From positions 1,390,001 through 1,454,000 of the forward strand of contig NZ_CP081878.1 of assembly GCF_022170825.1 (NCBI RefSeq): a stretch of DNA of 64,000 bases, written 5' to 3'. How positions within the stretch are numbered: the stretch's first letter is position 1; the number at the start of each line of letters is the position of its first letter. The notes below the pieces were generated by a model. The model was not told where the DNA came from, did not search any database, and saw only the letters and a list, made by a program, of their open reading frames with translations. The translations under genes and the position numbers were made by a program. Of this stretch, positions 44,005 to 53,900 are shown one piece after another. The stretch is from Exiguobacterium acetylicum (GTDB lineage Bacteria > Bacillota > Bacilli > Exiguobacteriales > Exiguobacteriaceae).

Positions 44005-44240
44005 TCACTGTCCGTGAAATGATGTTTTAGCATGTTGTGTGTATAGAAAAACGAGATACGACCATTTTAACAAGTAGGCGAATAAGTAGACACACATCCA
44101 TGCCCAAGGGCGTAGCGTGATCAGTCCTGCGTAAAGATATTCGAATTCCGTCACCTCAACGCGGTACATCGCGTTCCAGACGAACAACGCATATAGGACT
44201 AGCGTCGCTAGACCAGTTCGAATCGATGCTTTTCTTAAGG
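44005..44240 (-). pseudogene. Truncated copy of the membrane protein at 38315 (duplicated block B, gene 3)
   Basis: Reading from about 44240 the minus strand encodes LRKASIRTGLATLVLYALFV then WNAMYRVEVTEFEYLY, which matches LKKASIRAMLAMLFMYALFI and WNSMYRLDITEFRHFY of the intact copy. The first 30 or so residues are missing, removed with the end of the neighbouring gene by a deletion of about 300 bp relative to copy A. A TTG at 44187 could still start a 60-residue product. Confidence 0.8.
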
Positions 44241-44247
44241 AACCTCC

Positions 44248-44340
44248 TTAAAGATATTTTTTCTCATCGTATCCGAGTGCATTAAACAAACAAACGGCAC
44301 GAGAATGTAAGGGGGGAGAAAGGCGAAACCCTTTACGCAT
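44248..44340 (-). pseudogene. Truncated copy of the membrane protein at 38672 (duplicated block B, gene 2)
   Basis: The start MRKGFRLSPPLHSRAVCLFN matches MRKDFRFWLPLLSLAVCLFN of copy A. A stop comes after 30 codons at the deletion joint. AGGAG still precedes the ATG, so a short peptide could be made, but the remaining helices are gone. Confidence 0.8.
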
Positions 44341-44373
44341 TGGAGTTCATCTCCTATTTGAGTTAAGTAAGAT

Positions 44374-44811
44374 TCATTTAACTTGGATCAAAAAAGCAGA
44401 TAGACCATCACCGTGTTCGTTCCACCGTGCAATAATTTCATACGTGTACGTCCCTTGATCGGATGGTACGATAATAATATCGTTTTTTAATGAAACCTGT
44501 TTGCTTTTTTTCTTCGTATCCCAGCGTACGACTTGAAGTGTATCTGGAACACGATCAAATGAGAGATGAATCTTGTCGTTTGGTGATACGATGACAGGCT
44601 TACTTTTTTCGGTCATATGCAGCGCATCGACATAGATCATATCGGCACATTGTCCGCTGAACAAACTAAACCAACAATAGGAGCCTTGAACAGTCGGAAT
44701 CTGTTTACCATTTACTTCGACGTTTGGATCGTAGGGTTCAATTCGGAATGGTTCAAAATAAATGAAAAATGCAATCAATATAGTTACACAACCAATCAAA
44801 ACGTATTTCAG
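44374..44811 (-). CDS. Small envelope protein with N-terminal anchor (duplicated block B, gene 1)
   Basis: A protein of about 145 residues with an N-terminal membrane helix and an external beta-sandwich-like domain. The markers are IPTVQGSYCW and SGQCADMIYVDAL, whose two Cys could form a disulphide, and later TYTYEIIARWNEHGDG. Alignment with the paralogue at 57651 (MKRVLM) places the start at CTG 44811, 11 bases after GAGGAGG; the TTG at 44799 is 23 bases away, which is too far. The same CTG is present in the dead copy at 39420. Function unknown. Confidence 0.78.
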   Translation of the reverse strand: MKYVLIGCVTILIAFFIYFEPFRIEPYDPNVEVNGKQIPTVQGSYCWFSLFSGQCADMIYVDALHMTEKSKPVIVSPNDKIHLSFDRVPDTLQVVRWDTKKKSKQVSLKNDIIIVPSDQGTYTYEIIARWNEHGDGLSAFLIQVK

Positions 44812-44965
44812 AATAGGAGCACCTCCTCTAAATAATTAATGTTGTGAAATCTTTATGTTGTTTATAGTTAGAATCTTTTTCCACGAAAAACTATTGAATT
44901 CCTTCAAATGGATGATTAGAATTCGTTAACGGGTGATTATATTGACTGATCATTTAAAAACAATA

Positions 44966-45015
44966 AAAAGGATAGAAGTTCGAGGTGATGGACACCTGAA
45001 CTTCTATCCTTTTTT
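44966..45015 (-). terminator. Terminator of the 45069-46078 gene pair
   Basis: AAAAGGATAGAAGTTC pairs with GAACTTCTATCCTTTT with A and T runs outside. The loop contains a smaller AGGTG/CACCT stem. Confidence 0.82.
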
Positions 45016-45068
45016 CAATGGTACTAATATGAATGGTTGTTAGACATGAGGGTTATCTGTAGTTTGTT

Positions 45069-45587
45069 TTAAAGAGGTGAATCATGAAGCATGTCGTAAA
45101 GTTCAGCGTATGTTTCCTTGAGTGACCTAATCGCATTCACGTCTGTTCCGATGATATCCACTACATCAGTCGACACATACAAGAGGAAATCCGAGTCATG
45201 GAAGGCGATATAAGCTGGTGTGTGCCCTCGATAGATTTTTACGCAATAGGAGGCGACTTCCTCTAGCTTTACATGTTTCACATGCGCATAGACGACACCC
45301 GCATGATCGGCTTCTTCTTCCATGATATACTCTTTCCAATTTCGAATCGTGATTGACGATCCTACTAGTGCCTTTGCTGAATAACGACGATGATGATGAA
45401 TGTACGCAGCGACGAATAAAAGATGGATGGAGCTGTCTTCTTGAAAAATCGTCTGAAGAATTTCTTTTAACTGCGAGGCGTTTAGGTCTTCCATTAAAAA
45501 ACGGATGCGGCGTTCTGGTGTTGACTGAAAATAGGGTGTTTGCTTCCTGATATCAAACTCAATCTGGAACTGGGATAAATCAAGCAT
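45069..45587 (-). CDS. Protein of unknown function, second of a gene pair
   Basis: A 172-residue soluble protein with no signal peptide and no motif I recognise. It is acidic, with a predicted alpha/beta pattern (IHLLFVAAYIHHHRRYSAKAL, EEVASYCVKIYRGHTPAYIAFHD). AGGAG lies 8 bases before the ATG. It follows the gene at 45608 by 20 bp and shares its terminator. The pair could be an immunity- or stress-type module, but nothing in the sequence proves it. Confidence 0.7.
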   Translation of the reverse strand: MLDLSQFQIEFDIRKQTPYFQSTPERRIRFLMEDLNASQLKEILQTIFQEDSSIHLLFVAAYIHHHRRYSAKALVGSSITIRNWKEYIMEEEADHAGVVYAHVKHVKLEEVASYCVKIYRGHTPAYIAFHDSDFLLYVSTDVVDIIGTDVNAIRSLKETYAELYDMLHDSPL

Positions 45588-45607
45588 ATAGAAGTCTCCT
45601 GATTCTA

Positions 45608-46078
45608 TTAGAGTTTTGGTGACGAGTAGGGAATGTGACGGATGAAGGCATCTAGCTGAATGTCGAAGTATGCTTCAAGGTCAATACGAAGGCGTCTTTC
45701 TAAATCAGACAAGCATGTCACTAAGAGATTGAGAGGAAAAAGAGTATTCAGCCAATCATCGCCCCAAATCGATTGAATGTTTCCTTGATTAGCGGAGGGG
45801 ACCATCGATACGATCGCCCCTTCTTCATCGTGATCAAATTCCACCGAATAATAATAAAAGGCAGGAATGAAGGTCGACGTGACCTGTCTTTTCCACCGAT
45901 ACAACGATTTATAAAACTCGAAGATGGATATTGATGTTTCGAGATATAGTGTATGATCAATGATGATTTTAAAACTCGCTTCTATCGACAGAATGGTTGG
46001 GATATCCTTTGCTGAAGAATTTGAAATGGCACACGGTGAATTTAAAAAATCATACGTACATATGATTTGAGAAGACAT
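45608..46078 (-). CDS. Protein of unknown function, first of a gene pair
   Basis: A 156-residue protein, starting MSSQIICTYDFLNSPCAISN, rich in aromatic residues (FYKSLYRWKRQ, FIPAFYYYSVEFDHDEEG) with a C-terminal helix LVTCLSDLERRLRIDLEAYF. The ATG at 46078 has GGAG 8 bases upstream; ATG and GTG codons just before lie inside that site. It resembles the next gene in size but I cannot align them. No family recognised. Confidence 0.7.
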   Translation of the reverse strand: MSSQIICTYDFLNSPCAISNSSAKDIPTILSIEASFKIIIDHTLYLETSISIFEFYKSLYRWKRQVTSTFIPAFYYYSVEFDHDEEGAIVSMVPSANQGNIQSIWGDDWLNTLFPLNLLVTCLSDLERRLRIDLEAYFDIQLDAFIRHIPYSSPKL

Positions 46079-46106
46079 CTTCATCACTCCGGTTTATGAA
46101 TTGAAA

Positions 46107-47000
46107 TTAGCTGAATACGTTATTCCGTTGCCGAGACGGACGAATCCCTAAAGCAATCGAAGCTCCAACACAACTGAACAGACAACCGATGATTAAAGGA
46201 AGAGATAGCGTCGATTCACCAATCAATACTGAAGCAACACCGCCAATTAGCGGAAATAGTGCCACCATATAACCGCTCTTCGCACCACCAATTCGTTCGA
46301 CGAGTTTCAGATAAAATAGCCACGCGAGAAATGACGCAATCACGGTTAAATACAATAAGGCAGAAAGATAGGTAACGGTTGTCGGAAGCGTAAGTGGTGT
46401 CCCTTGGAACCAGACAATCGCACCCATCAGTAGACTCGCTACGGTAAAACCAATCGCATTCGCATGGACAGGATTGATCTGTCGCTTGGCGTTACGCGCT
46501 GAACTAGCATCACCAATCGCCGTCAATATCGTGCCGACTAGGGCGATCAAAACACCTTTCAAATCGGTCAGTCCATGGATGCTGTTTAGACTCGGTACGA
46601 TTAGAACACCAACGCCGATGATGCCAAAACATCCACCAATCCAGACGCGCGCGTGGAGCGTCTCTTTTAAAAACAGACGCAGAGCGATCGGTGTCAGAAT
46701 GACTTTAAGTGAGAAAATCAAGGTCACGATGGCAGCAGAGCTTAATATTGTCGCGTAATAGAGACATAAGTAACTCAGAGCGAAATTACAGACACCGAAC
46801 ACGACGATGAACGGGAGATCCGTCGCGGTAGGTTTGTTCGTTCGTTTGATGAACAATGCGAAGATGATGAAGAGAATCGCTGTCATCGCTAATCGATAGG
46901 TCAAGGATACTTCCAAAGCGACGGGTGTACCTTGAATTTTGACGGCAATGAAATTCAGTCCCCAGACGATTAAACAAAATAGATACATGAAATATGTCAT
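46107..47000 (-). CDS. EamA/DMT family transporter
   Basis: A 297-residue, ten-helix drug/metabolite transporter with two EamA repeats (residues 1-135 and 150-290). LIVWGLNFIAVK at the start and ASFLAWLFYLKLVERIGGAKSG and LFPLIGGVASVLIGE in the second repeat are typical. GAGG lies upstream of the ATG at 47000; the frame is open 11 codons further but there is no ribosome site there. It probably exports an amino acid or metabolite; the substrate is unknown. Confidence 0.9.
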   Translation of the reverse strand: MTYFMYLFCLIVWGLNFIAVKIQGTPVALEVSLTYRLAMTAILFIIFALFIKRTNKPTATDLPFIVVFGVCNFALSYLCLYYATILSSAAIVTLIFSLKVILTPIALRLFLKETLHARVWIGGCFGIIGVGVLIVPSLNSIHGLTDLKGVLIALVGTILTAIGDASSARNAKRQINPVHANAIGFTVASLLMGAIVWFQGTPLTLPTTVTYLSALLYLTVIASFLAWLFYLKLVERIGGAKSGYMVALFPLIGGVASVLIGESTLSLPLIIGCLFSCVGASIALGIRPSRQRNNVFS

Positions 47001-47100
47001 AGCTGATCCTCGTTTACGTATTTTCATTTCCAATTCTTTTCCTGTATTTCATCTTACCAAAAGTAAATCGTTAAGAAATCATTTTCGGTATAAATAGAAA

Positions 47101-47132
47101 AATCACTGACCGTCATATGACAGCCAGTGATT
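47101..47132 (-). terminator. Terminator of the FtsX-type permease operon
   Basis: AATCACTGACCGTCATA pairs with TATGACAGCCAGTGATT with two mismatches; on the minus strand a T-rich run follows. Confidence 0.7.
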
Positions 47133-47141
47133 AAGTAGTAA

Positions 47142-50100
47142 TCATAATTTGATTTTAACGGTGTAGAGATAACCAGTATATCCAGAATTCACATTCAATA
47201 CGAAGATATTTTCAGTTTTCGGAACAATATAGATGACGTCAATTTTTGAGTGTAAGGGAGCGTAGTAACCTAAGCTTTCTGAATAAGCTTTTTTGTTGAG
47301 ATTGATCGTTTCTTCTGGTGTGTAGCTTTTCTTTTGACCATCAATTAATGGAAAAGTAGATGGTTTATAGTCGATATAAGAGTCAGCTGAATCTTCACCT
47401 TTTACCTGCATCTCAAGTCTGACGGATACGGCTTGTTTATTTTTCGGAAGATTTTTAAGTTGAACACGTTTCGCCGAACTGACCATGAATCCCTGTTCCT
47501 TCAGTAAATTTTTATCGCCAGGATAAGTTTGAAGACCGCCTTTATTCATTAATTCTGTGATGACGTCTGTATCCGTTTTTTTCGACTCCTTCTTTTGTCC
47601 GATCGTTGCGGTGGTTGATGTAGCATTCACAGCATCGACTTCGATTTTGACGGTCGTCGGTTTGGCAATCGCCTCGCCTGTCGCGAAGAGGACATACGTG
47701 TTTTTGTCACGTGGAACACGGAACACGAGGTCAACCCGAGAAGCTAAAGGTGCAAAGTAGCGATAGCCATCCTTCCAAGCGTCTGGATTACGATTCTCGT
47801 AATCAACCGCCTCGTATACTTTCCCGTTCGTATCTTCTAGGGTGAAAAGATTCGGTTTATACGTAGCGTAGCCTTCTCCGGATTGGTCTTTGTAGTTTTC
47901 CAAGAGGACCGGCACCGTGACATATTGTTCATCATCGAGAGTTGGCAGTTTCAACTCTTTTGGAGGAGTCGAAAGTAATTTTCCAACTTGGAACACTTGT
48001 TTCTTAACAGTTGGATCTCCTGGATAGGTTTGAACGACACCACGCTCCATTAATTGATCGAGCTTGCTCGCATTGACTTTCTTCGAAGAGGACTTTTTCT
48101 TCTTCGTGTCTTTTACATCTGCCAGTTTCGTTCCTGTCGTCTTGACCGTTGGTGTAGCTGTCTGTGTCGGTTTCGTTGTTGTCGGTCCTTCCTCTGTCGT
48201 AGCAAAGAAGAACAGAGAAGCGACTCCGACGACAAGTGCACCACCGACTGCGGACAAGGCGAGTCGGAAACGTCGTTCGGTCGCCTTCGTATTCGTTGCG
48301 ACGCTCCCGATCGCTGCATTCGGTGTAATGCTGACGGCGCGTTGAGCGGGTAAGAGGGCGCCAAGAACACCCGTCACCATCGGAATCAATAACATGACAC
48401 TTAAGAAACCAAGCTCACCTGTTGGGAACTGGTTGTAGACGAAACCGATCATCGCTAGAGCGATCAGTAAGCCGATGATTCCGGCGAACAGTCCTGTCAT
48501 CAATCCTTCACTTAAGACGAGTGTCCGGATTTGATTGTTTCGCCAGCCGGTTGCCTTCAAGACGGCGAGCTGACTTTTTCGTTCATTGACGTTCTGCCAC
48601 ATGATTTCGGTTGTCGTCAGGATGGCAATGAGTAAAGCGACGCCCATTGCAACATAGTGCATCGTGCCGACTTCGAGCGCAACGTATTCGCCGAGCCATG
48701 TCGCATACAAGACACCTTTCAGTCGGAACGTGATGAACAGGAAGAAGATGAACAGACTTGTCGGCAGGGCAATTGCAATCGTCGAGAGGATTGTCCGTTG
48801 CCAGTAGGTTGCGAGTTGATTGATACTCATACCAAGAACACCTTGCGCCCGAACGAACCGACGACCTTTTGAGACTTCACCGGAGCGCATACTTTCAAAC
48901 GGTTGAATCCGGCGGATGAGCGTCATCGGAACGAGCGTGCCGCCCCAATAAATCAACAGACCGGCGAGTCCAATCAAAAGGATGCGTGTAAGGGCAATCG
49001 GATGATCCGTCGTCAACCAGAACGAACCGAGAATCGTCCAGGAAATCAAGGCGACGAGCGTTCCAAGCAGAGTCGCTTCAAGGAACAATAACTTGGACAG
49101 CTGACGGGGGCGCCAACCGAGCGACAGTAAGATCGCGAATTCCTTCTTGCGGGCATAGAGTAGGATGATGTTTGAACTAAAGACATAAACGAGCGCGACA
49201 GCGATGACGCTTGCGATGATACCGCTCATGCCGACCTTTGCTTCTTGGAAAATTGCCATCGATGAACCGAGTTTGATCCACGGTTGCTGTATCCAGCCGA
49301 GTGCTGATTCACCTTTTAATCCAGGGAGGTACGTCAACGCCAACTGCGGCGAAGAGCCAAGCGTGACATCCGTGATCAGACCGGTCTTGTCCTCGATCTC
49401 TTGAGCGACAGCTTTCAACTTTTTCTCACTTGTCGCGTTCATCGTCTCAACACCTTTGATGTTGACACGAATAGCGGAGATTGCCTTCTCACCGCGTAAT
49501 TTAAAGGCCGCGTCAAGCGTCGTCAGCATCGATGGCGGTTTCGTCAAGAAGTCATACGGATCGTTCGTTGGTTTGACATCGCGAACTGGATTAACCGGCT
49601 TCTCGTTTTTATCCATGACCCATTGTGCTTTCGCCGGGAAGTAGGTCTCCATCGGCAGTTCCGTTAATGGATCTTTCGAGATGTTCAATTTTTTCGGATC
49701 AAAGACACCAATGTAGTTCAAATGCATTTTCGGTACTTTATCTAGGTTACCCGTGTTGTCACCGAAGACACGAGCTTTTCGATACATCGATCGTTTCGAA
49801 ATGAGGGAGTCCTTATCGACCTCTTGAGGTGTTACTTGATAGGTGAACGGCCAACGTTTGGCAAAGGGACTAGCAATCGTTTGATACTCGACAGACGATG
49901 GCTTTAAAAACATCCAGTCAAAGCTACCACTTGCTTTTTCCGGGACCTTATCTTCGAGGATGTTCTTAATCAGTTGCTTTGATGCTTGCTCTGTCGAAAT
50001 ATAGTATTCCTTCGTATCTTTGACAGGAAGCGTCTTGAGATAGGATTCGCCACCTTTTTTCATGATACTGCGCACTGTTTCAACCATTGAATCTTTAACA

Positions 50101-50867
50101 AGCGGGATATCGACTTTCTCGTAGCGGTAGGTCCGCGAAGCATTGACGTACTCCTGACTGTTCATAATCAATGGGATGTCCCAAACACCGTCACCATAAT
50201 CGTTGACGGTATCTTCTTTTGTGAAATAACGACTATGGGGTGCCTTTTTAGTTGCCTGATCGAGTCCAACGAGTTTTGCTTCTGCTTCCGGATCGATTCC
50301 GGCAAGCATCACTGCACTTCCGTAACCGTAGATGGGAAACTCACCTAATTCTTGCGGTGAAACATCTCGATTCAATCCGTCACTCTCAGGAGGGAACCAA
50401 CCGGCTCCGGAAAAGAACGAATATGACTCTGTTTCTTTTTTTAGCCCAGTATCTTGCATATCCGTAAACGAAATTTTGTATATACCCGGTTCTTTGAAAT
50501 TATAGGTATCTGTTTCGGCATTCGTATTGTAGTTTCCAATCATCGCAATCGGTGCCGCGACTTCGACGTCCGCAATTTGTTTGATTGTCTCGTATTGCTT
50601 ACGAGTGATCCCACCGTCGAGTCCACTCATGTAGTTCGGTTCGAGCAGATTCAAGTCTTCCGTTACACTTCGACTGCCTTCTGGACGAACGACGATATCG
50701 TATGATGATCCCCAGCGCTTTTGTAGTTCATCGACGACCGTTCCGTTGTTTGCTTGCGTCGTACCGATTAAATAACTGAGTCCGGTACTGACGATTAGGA
50801 CGCCGACGAGTAGCAGGATGAACCGCTCCTTGTTGCGCCACCAAGAGTTCCAAATGAATTTAAGCAT
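47142..50867 (-). CDS. Giant FtsX/MacB-type permease with C-terminal tandem DUF4352-like domains (copy 2)
   Basis: A 1241-residue membrane protein. One helix (about 12-34) is followed by a large external MacB-like domain to about residue 545, then FtsX-type helices (SNIILLYARKKEFAILLSLGW) and a second FtsX set (TTEIMWQNVNERKSQLAVLKATGWR). A further helix near residue 890 leads to a Lys/Thr-rich linker and two repeats of about 130 residues (VVQTYPGDPTVKKQ, GLQTYPGDKNLLKE) that resemble DUF4352. The ATG at 50867 follows GAGG and overlaps a 15-codon upstream frame. No ABC ATPase gene is adjacent. Confidence 0.88.
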   Translation of the reverse strand: MLKFIWNSWWRNKERFILLLVGVLIVSTGLSYLIGTTQANNGTVVDELQKRWGSSYDIVVRPEGSRSVTEDLNLLEPNYMSGLDGGITRKQYETIKQIADVEVAAPIAMIGNYNTNAETDTYNFKEPGIYKISFTDMQDTGLKKETESYSFFSGAGWFPPESDGLNRDVSPQELGEFPIYGYGSAVMLAGIDPEAEAKLVGLDQATKKAPHSRYFTKEDTVNDYGDGVWDIPLIMNSQEYVNASRTYRYEKVDIPLVKDSMVETVRSIMKKGGESYLKTLPVKDTKEYYISTEQASKQLIKNILEDKVPEKASGSFDWMFLKPSSVEYQTIASPFAKRWPFTYQVTPQEVDKDSLISKRSMYRKARVFGDNTGNLDKVPKMHLNYIGVFDPKKLNISKDPLTELPMETYFPAKAQWVMDKNEKPVNPVRDVKPTNDPYDFLTKPPSMLTTLDAAFKLRGEKAISAIRVNIKGVETMNATSEKKLKAVAQEIEDKTGLITDVTLGSSPQLALTYLPGLKGESALGWIQQPWIKLGSSMAIFQEAKVGMSGIIASVIAVALVYVFSSNIILLYARKKEFAILLSLGWRPRQLSKLLFLEATLLGTLVALISWTILGSFWLTTDHPIALTRILLIGLAGLLIYWGGTLVPMTLIRRIQPFESMRSGEVSKGRRFVRAQGVLGMSINQLATYWQRTILSTIAIALPTSLFIFFLFITFRLKGVLYATWLGEYVALEVGTMHYVAMGVALLIAILTTTEIMWQNVNERKSQLAVLKATGWRNNQIRTLVLSEGLMTGLFAGIIGLLIALAMIGFVYNQFPTGELGFLSVMLLIPMVTGVLGALLPAQRAVSITPNAAIGSVATNTKATERRFRLALSAVGGALVVGVASLFFFATTEEGPTTTKPTQTATPTVKTTGTKLADVKDTKKKKSSSKKVNASKLDQLMERGVVQTYPGDPTVKKQVFQVGKLLSTPPKELKLPTLDDEQYVTVPVLLENYKDQSGEGYATYKPNLFTLEDTNGKVYEAVDYENRNPDAWKDGYRYFAPLASRVDLVFRVPRDKNTYVLFATGEAIAKPTTVKIEVDAVNATSTTATIGQKKESKKTDTDVITELMNKGGLQTYPGDKNLLKEQGFMVSSAKRVQLKNLPKNKQAVSVRLEMQVKGEDSADSYIDYKPSTFPLIDGQKKSYTPEETINLNKKAYSESLGYYAPLHSKIDVIYIVPKTENIFVLNVNSGYTGYLYTVKIKL

Positions 50868-50907
50868 CGGCAAAACCTCGATTCCTTTCAATGATTGGAT
50901 GGTCCAT
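50860..50907 (-). CDS. 15-codon leader frame coupled to the permease start
   Basis: AGGAGG lies 8 bases before an ATG at 50907; the frame reads MDHPIIERNRGFADA and stops at TAA 50862-50860, just past the permease ATG (50867). The ribosome site of the permease itself is weaker (GAGG), so translation through the short frame may deliver ribosomes to the permease. It may have no product function. Confidence 0.45.
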   Translation of the reverse strand: MDHPIIERNRGFADA

Positions 50908-50931
50908 ATAAAGCTCCTCCTAGTGGTTAGA

Positions 50932-53900
50932 TTATTGTTTCATCAGGTCGATTTTAACGGTCGTTGGTTTTGGAAAAGCTGGATCAGAAGCGAACAGGAC
51001 GAACCGTTTTTCTTCGAGTGGCACTTGATAGACTAACTCCACGCGTGATTTATAGGGTGCGAAATATTGAAAGCCATTCTTCCAGGCCTTCTCATTCCGA
51101 TTCACATAATCAACTGGTTCATAATCCGTGCCATTTAAATCCGTCAAAGCATACCGATTGGGACGATACGTCGTGAATCCGCCCATATCATCCCCCGTAT
51201 CTTGCATGACGACGGGAATCGTCAAGAAACGATAGCCGGCACGATGCTTCAGATTCAGTTCTTTTGGTGTGTTAATCAACGCCTCGACATGGAAAGAATC
51301 AAACTGATGCTTCGGATTCCCGGGAGATGTCTGAGTGACACCACGCATCATCAATGTTTTGAGTTTTTCTGCGTCGTCTTTAGAAAGGGTAGCAGCTGAC
51401 GTACTTGCTTCTTCGATATCTTCTAGCGTGATCTTGACGGTCGTCGTTCGTTCGACGGCATCATCATTTGCAAGCAAGACGAACACTTTTTGGTCAATCG
51501 GTACTTGGTATACTAGATCGACCCATGATTTTTTCGAATTGATGTATTGAAACGCATTTTTCCATGCCGTTTTATCGTGATTGACATAATCGACAGGAGT
51601 ATACTCTTTTCCGTCAAGAGCGATTAACGGAAAGGTTTGCGGTCGATACGACGAGAATGAACCTGCAGCTAATTCATCTTGGTTATGAAGGAAAACGGGA
51701 ATCGTCACGAAACGATACCCTGACTTCTCTTTAAGCTTTAATTCTTTCGGTGTTGAGACGAGTTTTTTAACAGAGAAGTCATAATTCTTCGCCGCAGGGT
51801 CACCCGGGTACGTCTGAATAGCGCCTGCGTTCATCAGTTGTTCTAGTGCCGTATTGTCTTCGGCGGTATGTTTCTTATCAGTAGGATCTTGAGTGAGATC
51901 TTTTAGTTTTTGTCCGCTCGTTTGTACTTTTGGTGTCGTTATCTCTTTTTGAGCCGTTCTCGTTTCAGGTTCAGCGAGGAGGAATAAACTCGTCGTCCCG
52001 ATGACAAGGGTAGCAGCGATGCTACCGAGAGCCCATTTGAAGCGACGTTCGGTCAATTGTTGATTATCGTTCACACCACCAATGGCTGCGTTTGGTGTGA
52101 TGCGTACAGCGAGCTGGGCAGGGAGCAAGGCACCAAAGACGCCTGTCGCCACCGGAATCAGGAGCATGAGGCTTAAGAAACCGAGTTCACTAGTCGGGAA
52201 CTGATTATAGACGAAACCAATCATCATCAAAGCGACAAGTAGACCAAGGATTCCAGCGAAGAGTCCAGTCATGAGTCCTTCACTGAGAACAAGTAGACGG
52301 ATTTGACCGTTTCGCCAACCGGTTGCTTTGAGCACAGCGAGCTGATTCTTTCGTTCATTGACGTTTTGCCACATGATTTCGGTTGTCGTCAGGATTGCGA
52401 TTAGTAGGGCGACGCCCATTGCGACGTAGTGCATCGTACCGACTTCGAGCGCAACATATTCACCGAGCCAAGTCGCATATAAGACGCCTTTTAGTCGGAA
52501 CGTGATGAATAAGAAGAAGATGAATAAGCTCGTCGGTAAGGCGATGGCGATGATGGACAGTAGCGTCCGTTGCCAGTAGGTCGCAAGTTGATTGATGCTC
52601 ATTCCGACGACACTTTGCGCCCGGACGAAACGCCGTCCCTTTGAAACTTCGCCGGAGCGCATGCTTTCAAACGGTTGAATCCGACGGATGAGTAACATCG
52701 GAACAATCGTACCGCCCCAGTAAATCAACAGTCCGGATAGTCCAATTAAGATGATGCGTCCGAGAGCAATCGGGTGATCCGCTGTTATCCAAAATGATCC
52801 GAGAATCGCCCAAGCGATGAGTGCGACCAGCGTTCCGAGAAGTGTTGCCTCAAGGAAGAGGAGTTTAGACAGCTGACGTGATCGCCAGCCGAGCGATAGC
52901 AGGATCGCGAATTCTTTTTTGCGGGCATAGAGTAAGATAATGTTTGAGCTGAAGACATAGACGAGCGCGACAGTAATGACGCTCGCGATGATGCCACTCA
53001 TCCCGACTTTTGCCTCTTGGAAAATCGCAATCGACGAGCCGAGCTTGATCCACGGTTGTTGAACCCAGCCGAGCGCTGATTCTCCTTTTAGACCTGGTAA
53101 ATAAGTCAAGGCGAGTTGAGGGGAAGAACCCAGTGTGACGTCCGTGATCAAACCAGTCTTATCTTCGATTTCCTGAGCGACAGCTTGCAATTTTTTCTCA
53201 CTTGTCGCGTTCATCGTCTCGACCCCTTTGACGTTGACACGAATCGCAGAAATCGCTTTATCCCCGCGGAGCTTAAAGGCAGCATCGAGTGTCGTCAGCA
53301 TCGATGGTGGTTTCGTCAGGAAGTCATACGAATCGTTGGCGGGTTTGACGTCACGGACTGGATTGACCGGACGATCGTTTTGATCCATGACCCATTGCGC
53401 TTTTGCCGGGAAGTAGGTCTCCATTGGAAGTTCAGTCAAAGGATCCTTTGAAACATCAAGCTTCTGTGGGTTAAAGACGCCGATAAAGTTGAGATGGACT
53501 TGTTTCCAGCCTTTAAAGCCACCTTCGAATTCACGTGCTTCGCGGTACATACTTCGCTTGAAGAGTAATGATTCCTTGGCGACCTCTTTTGGTTGAACCT
53601 GATAGGTAAATGGCCAACGGGAACCGAACGGACTTTTAATCGTTTTGTATTCAACCGGTGAAGGCTTTAAAGAAATGGAGGACAGTGAATTACTATTGTT
53701 CGTATCGCCTGTTGGTAAGGTGTTTTTTAGGATACCGTCCACAAGCTTTTTTTGGACGTCTTGAGTCGTGATCGTGTAGGAAGTAGGTTCCTCTACTGGT
53801 AGCTTACTGAGGTATGCTTTCCCACCTTTTTGTTCAATCTTTTGTACCATGTCTGCAACGCCGGTTGCAGCGAATGGAAGCTCTACTTTTTCATATGTAT

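Noticed and set aside
48054..48353. Plus-strand open frames opposite the second permease
   Set aside because: They follow the codon pattern of the real minus-strand gene and have no ribosome site; they are shadows.
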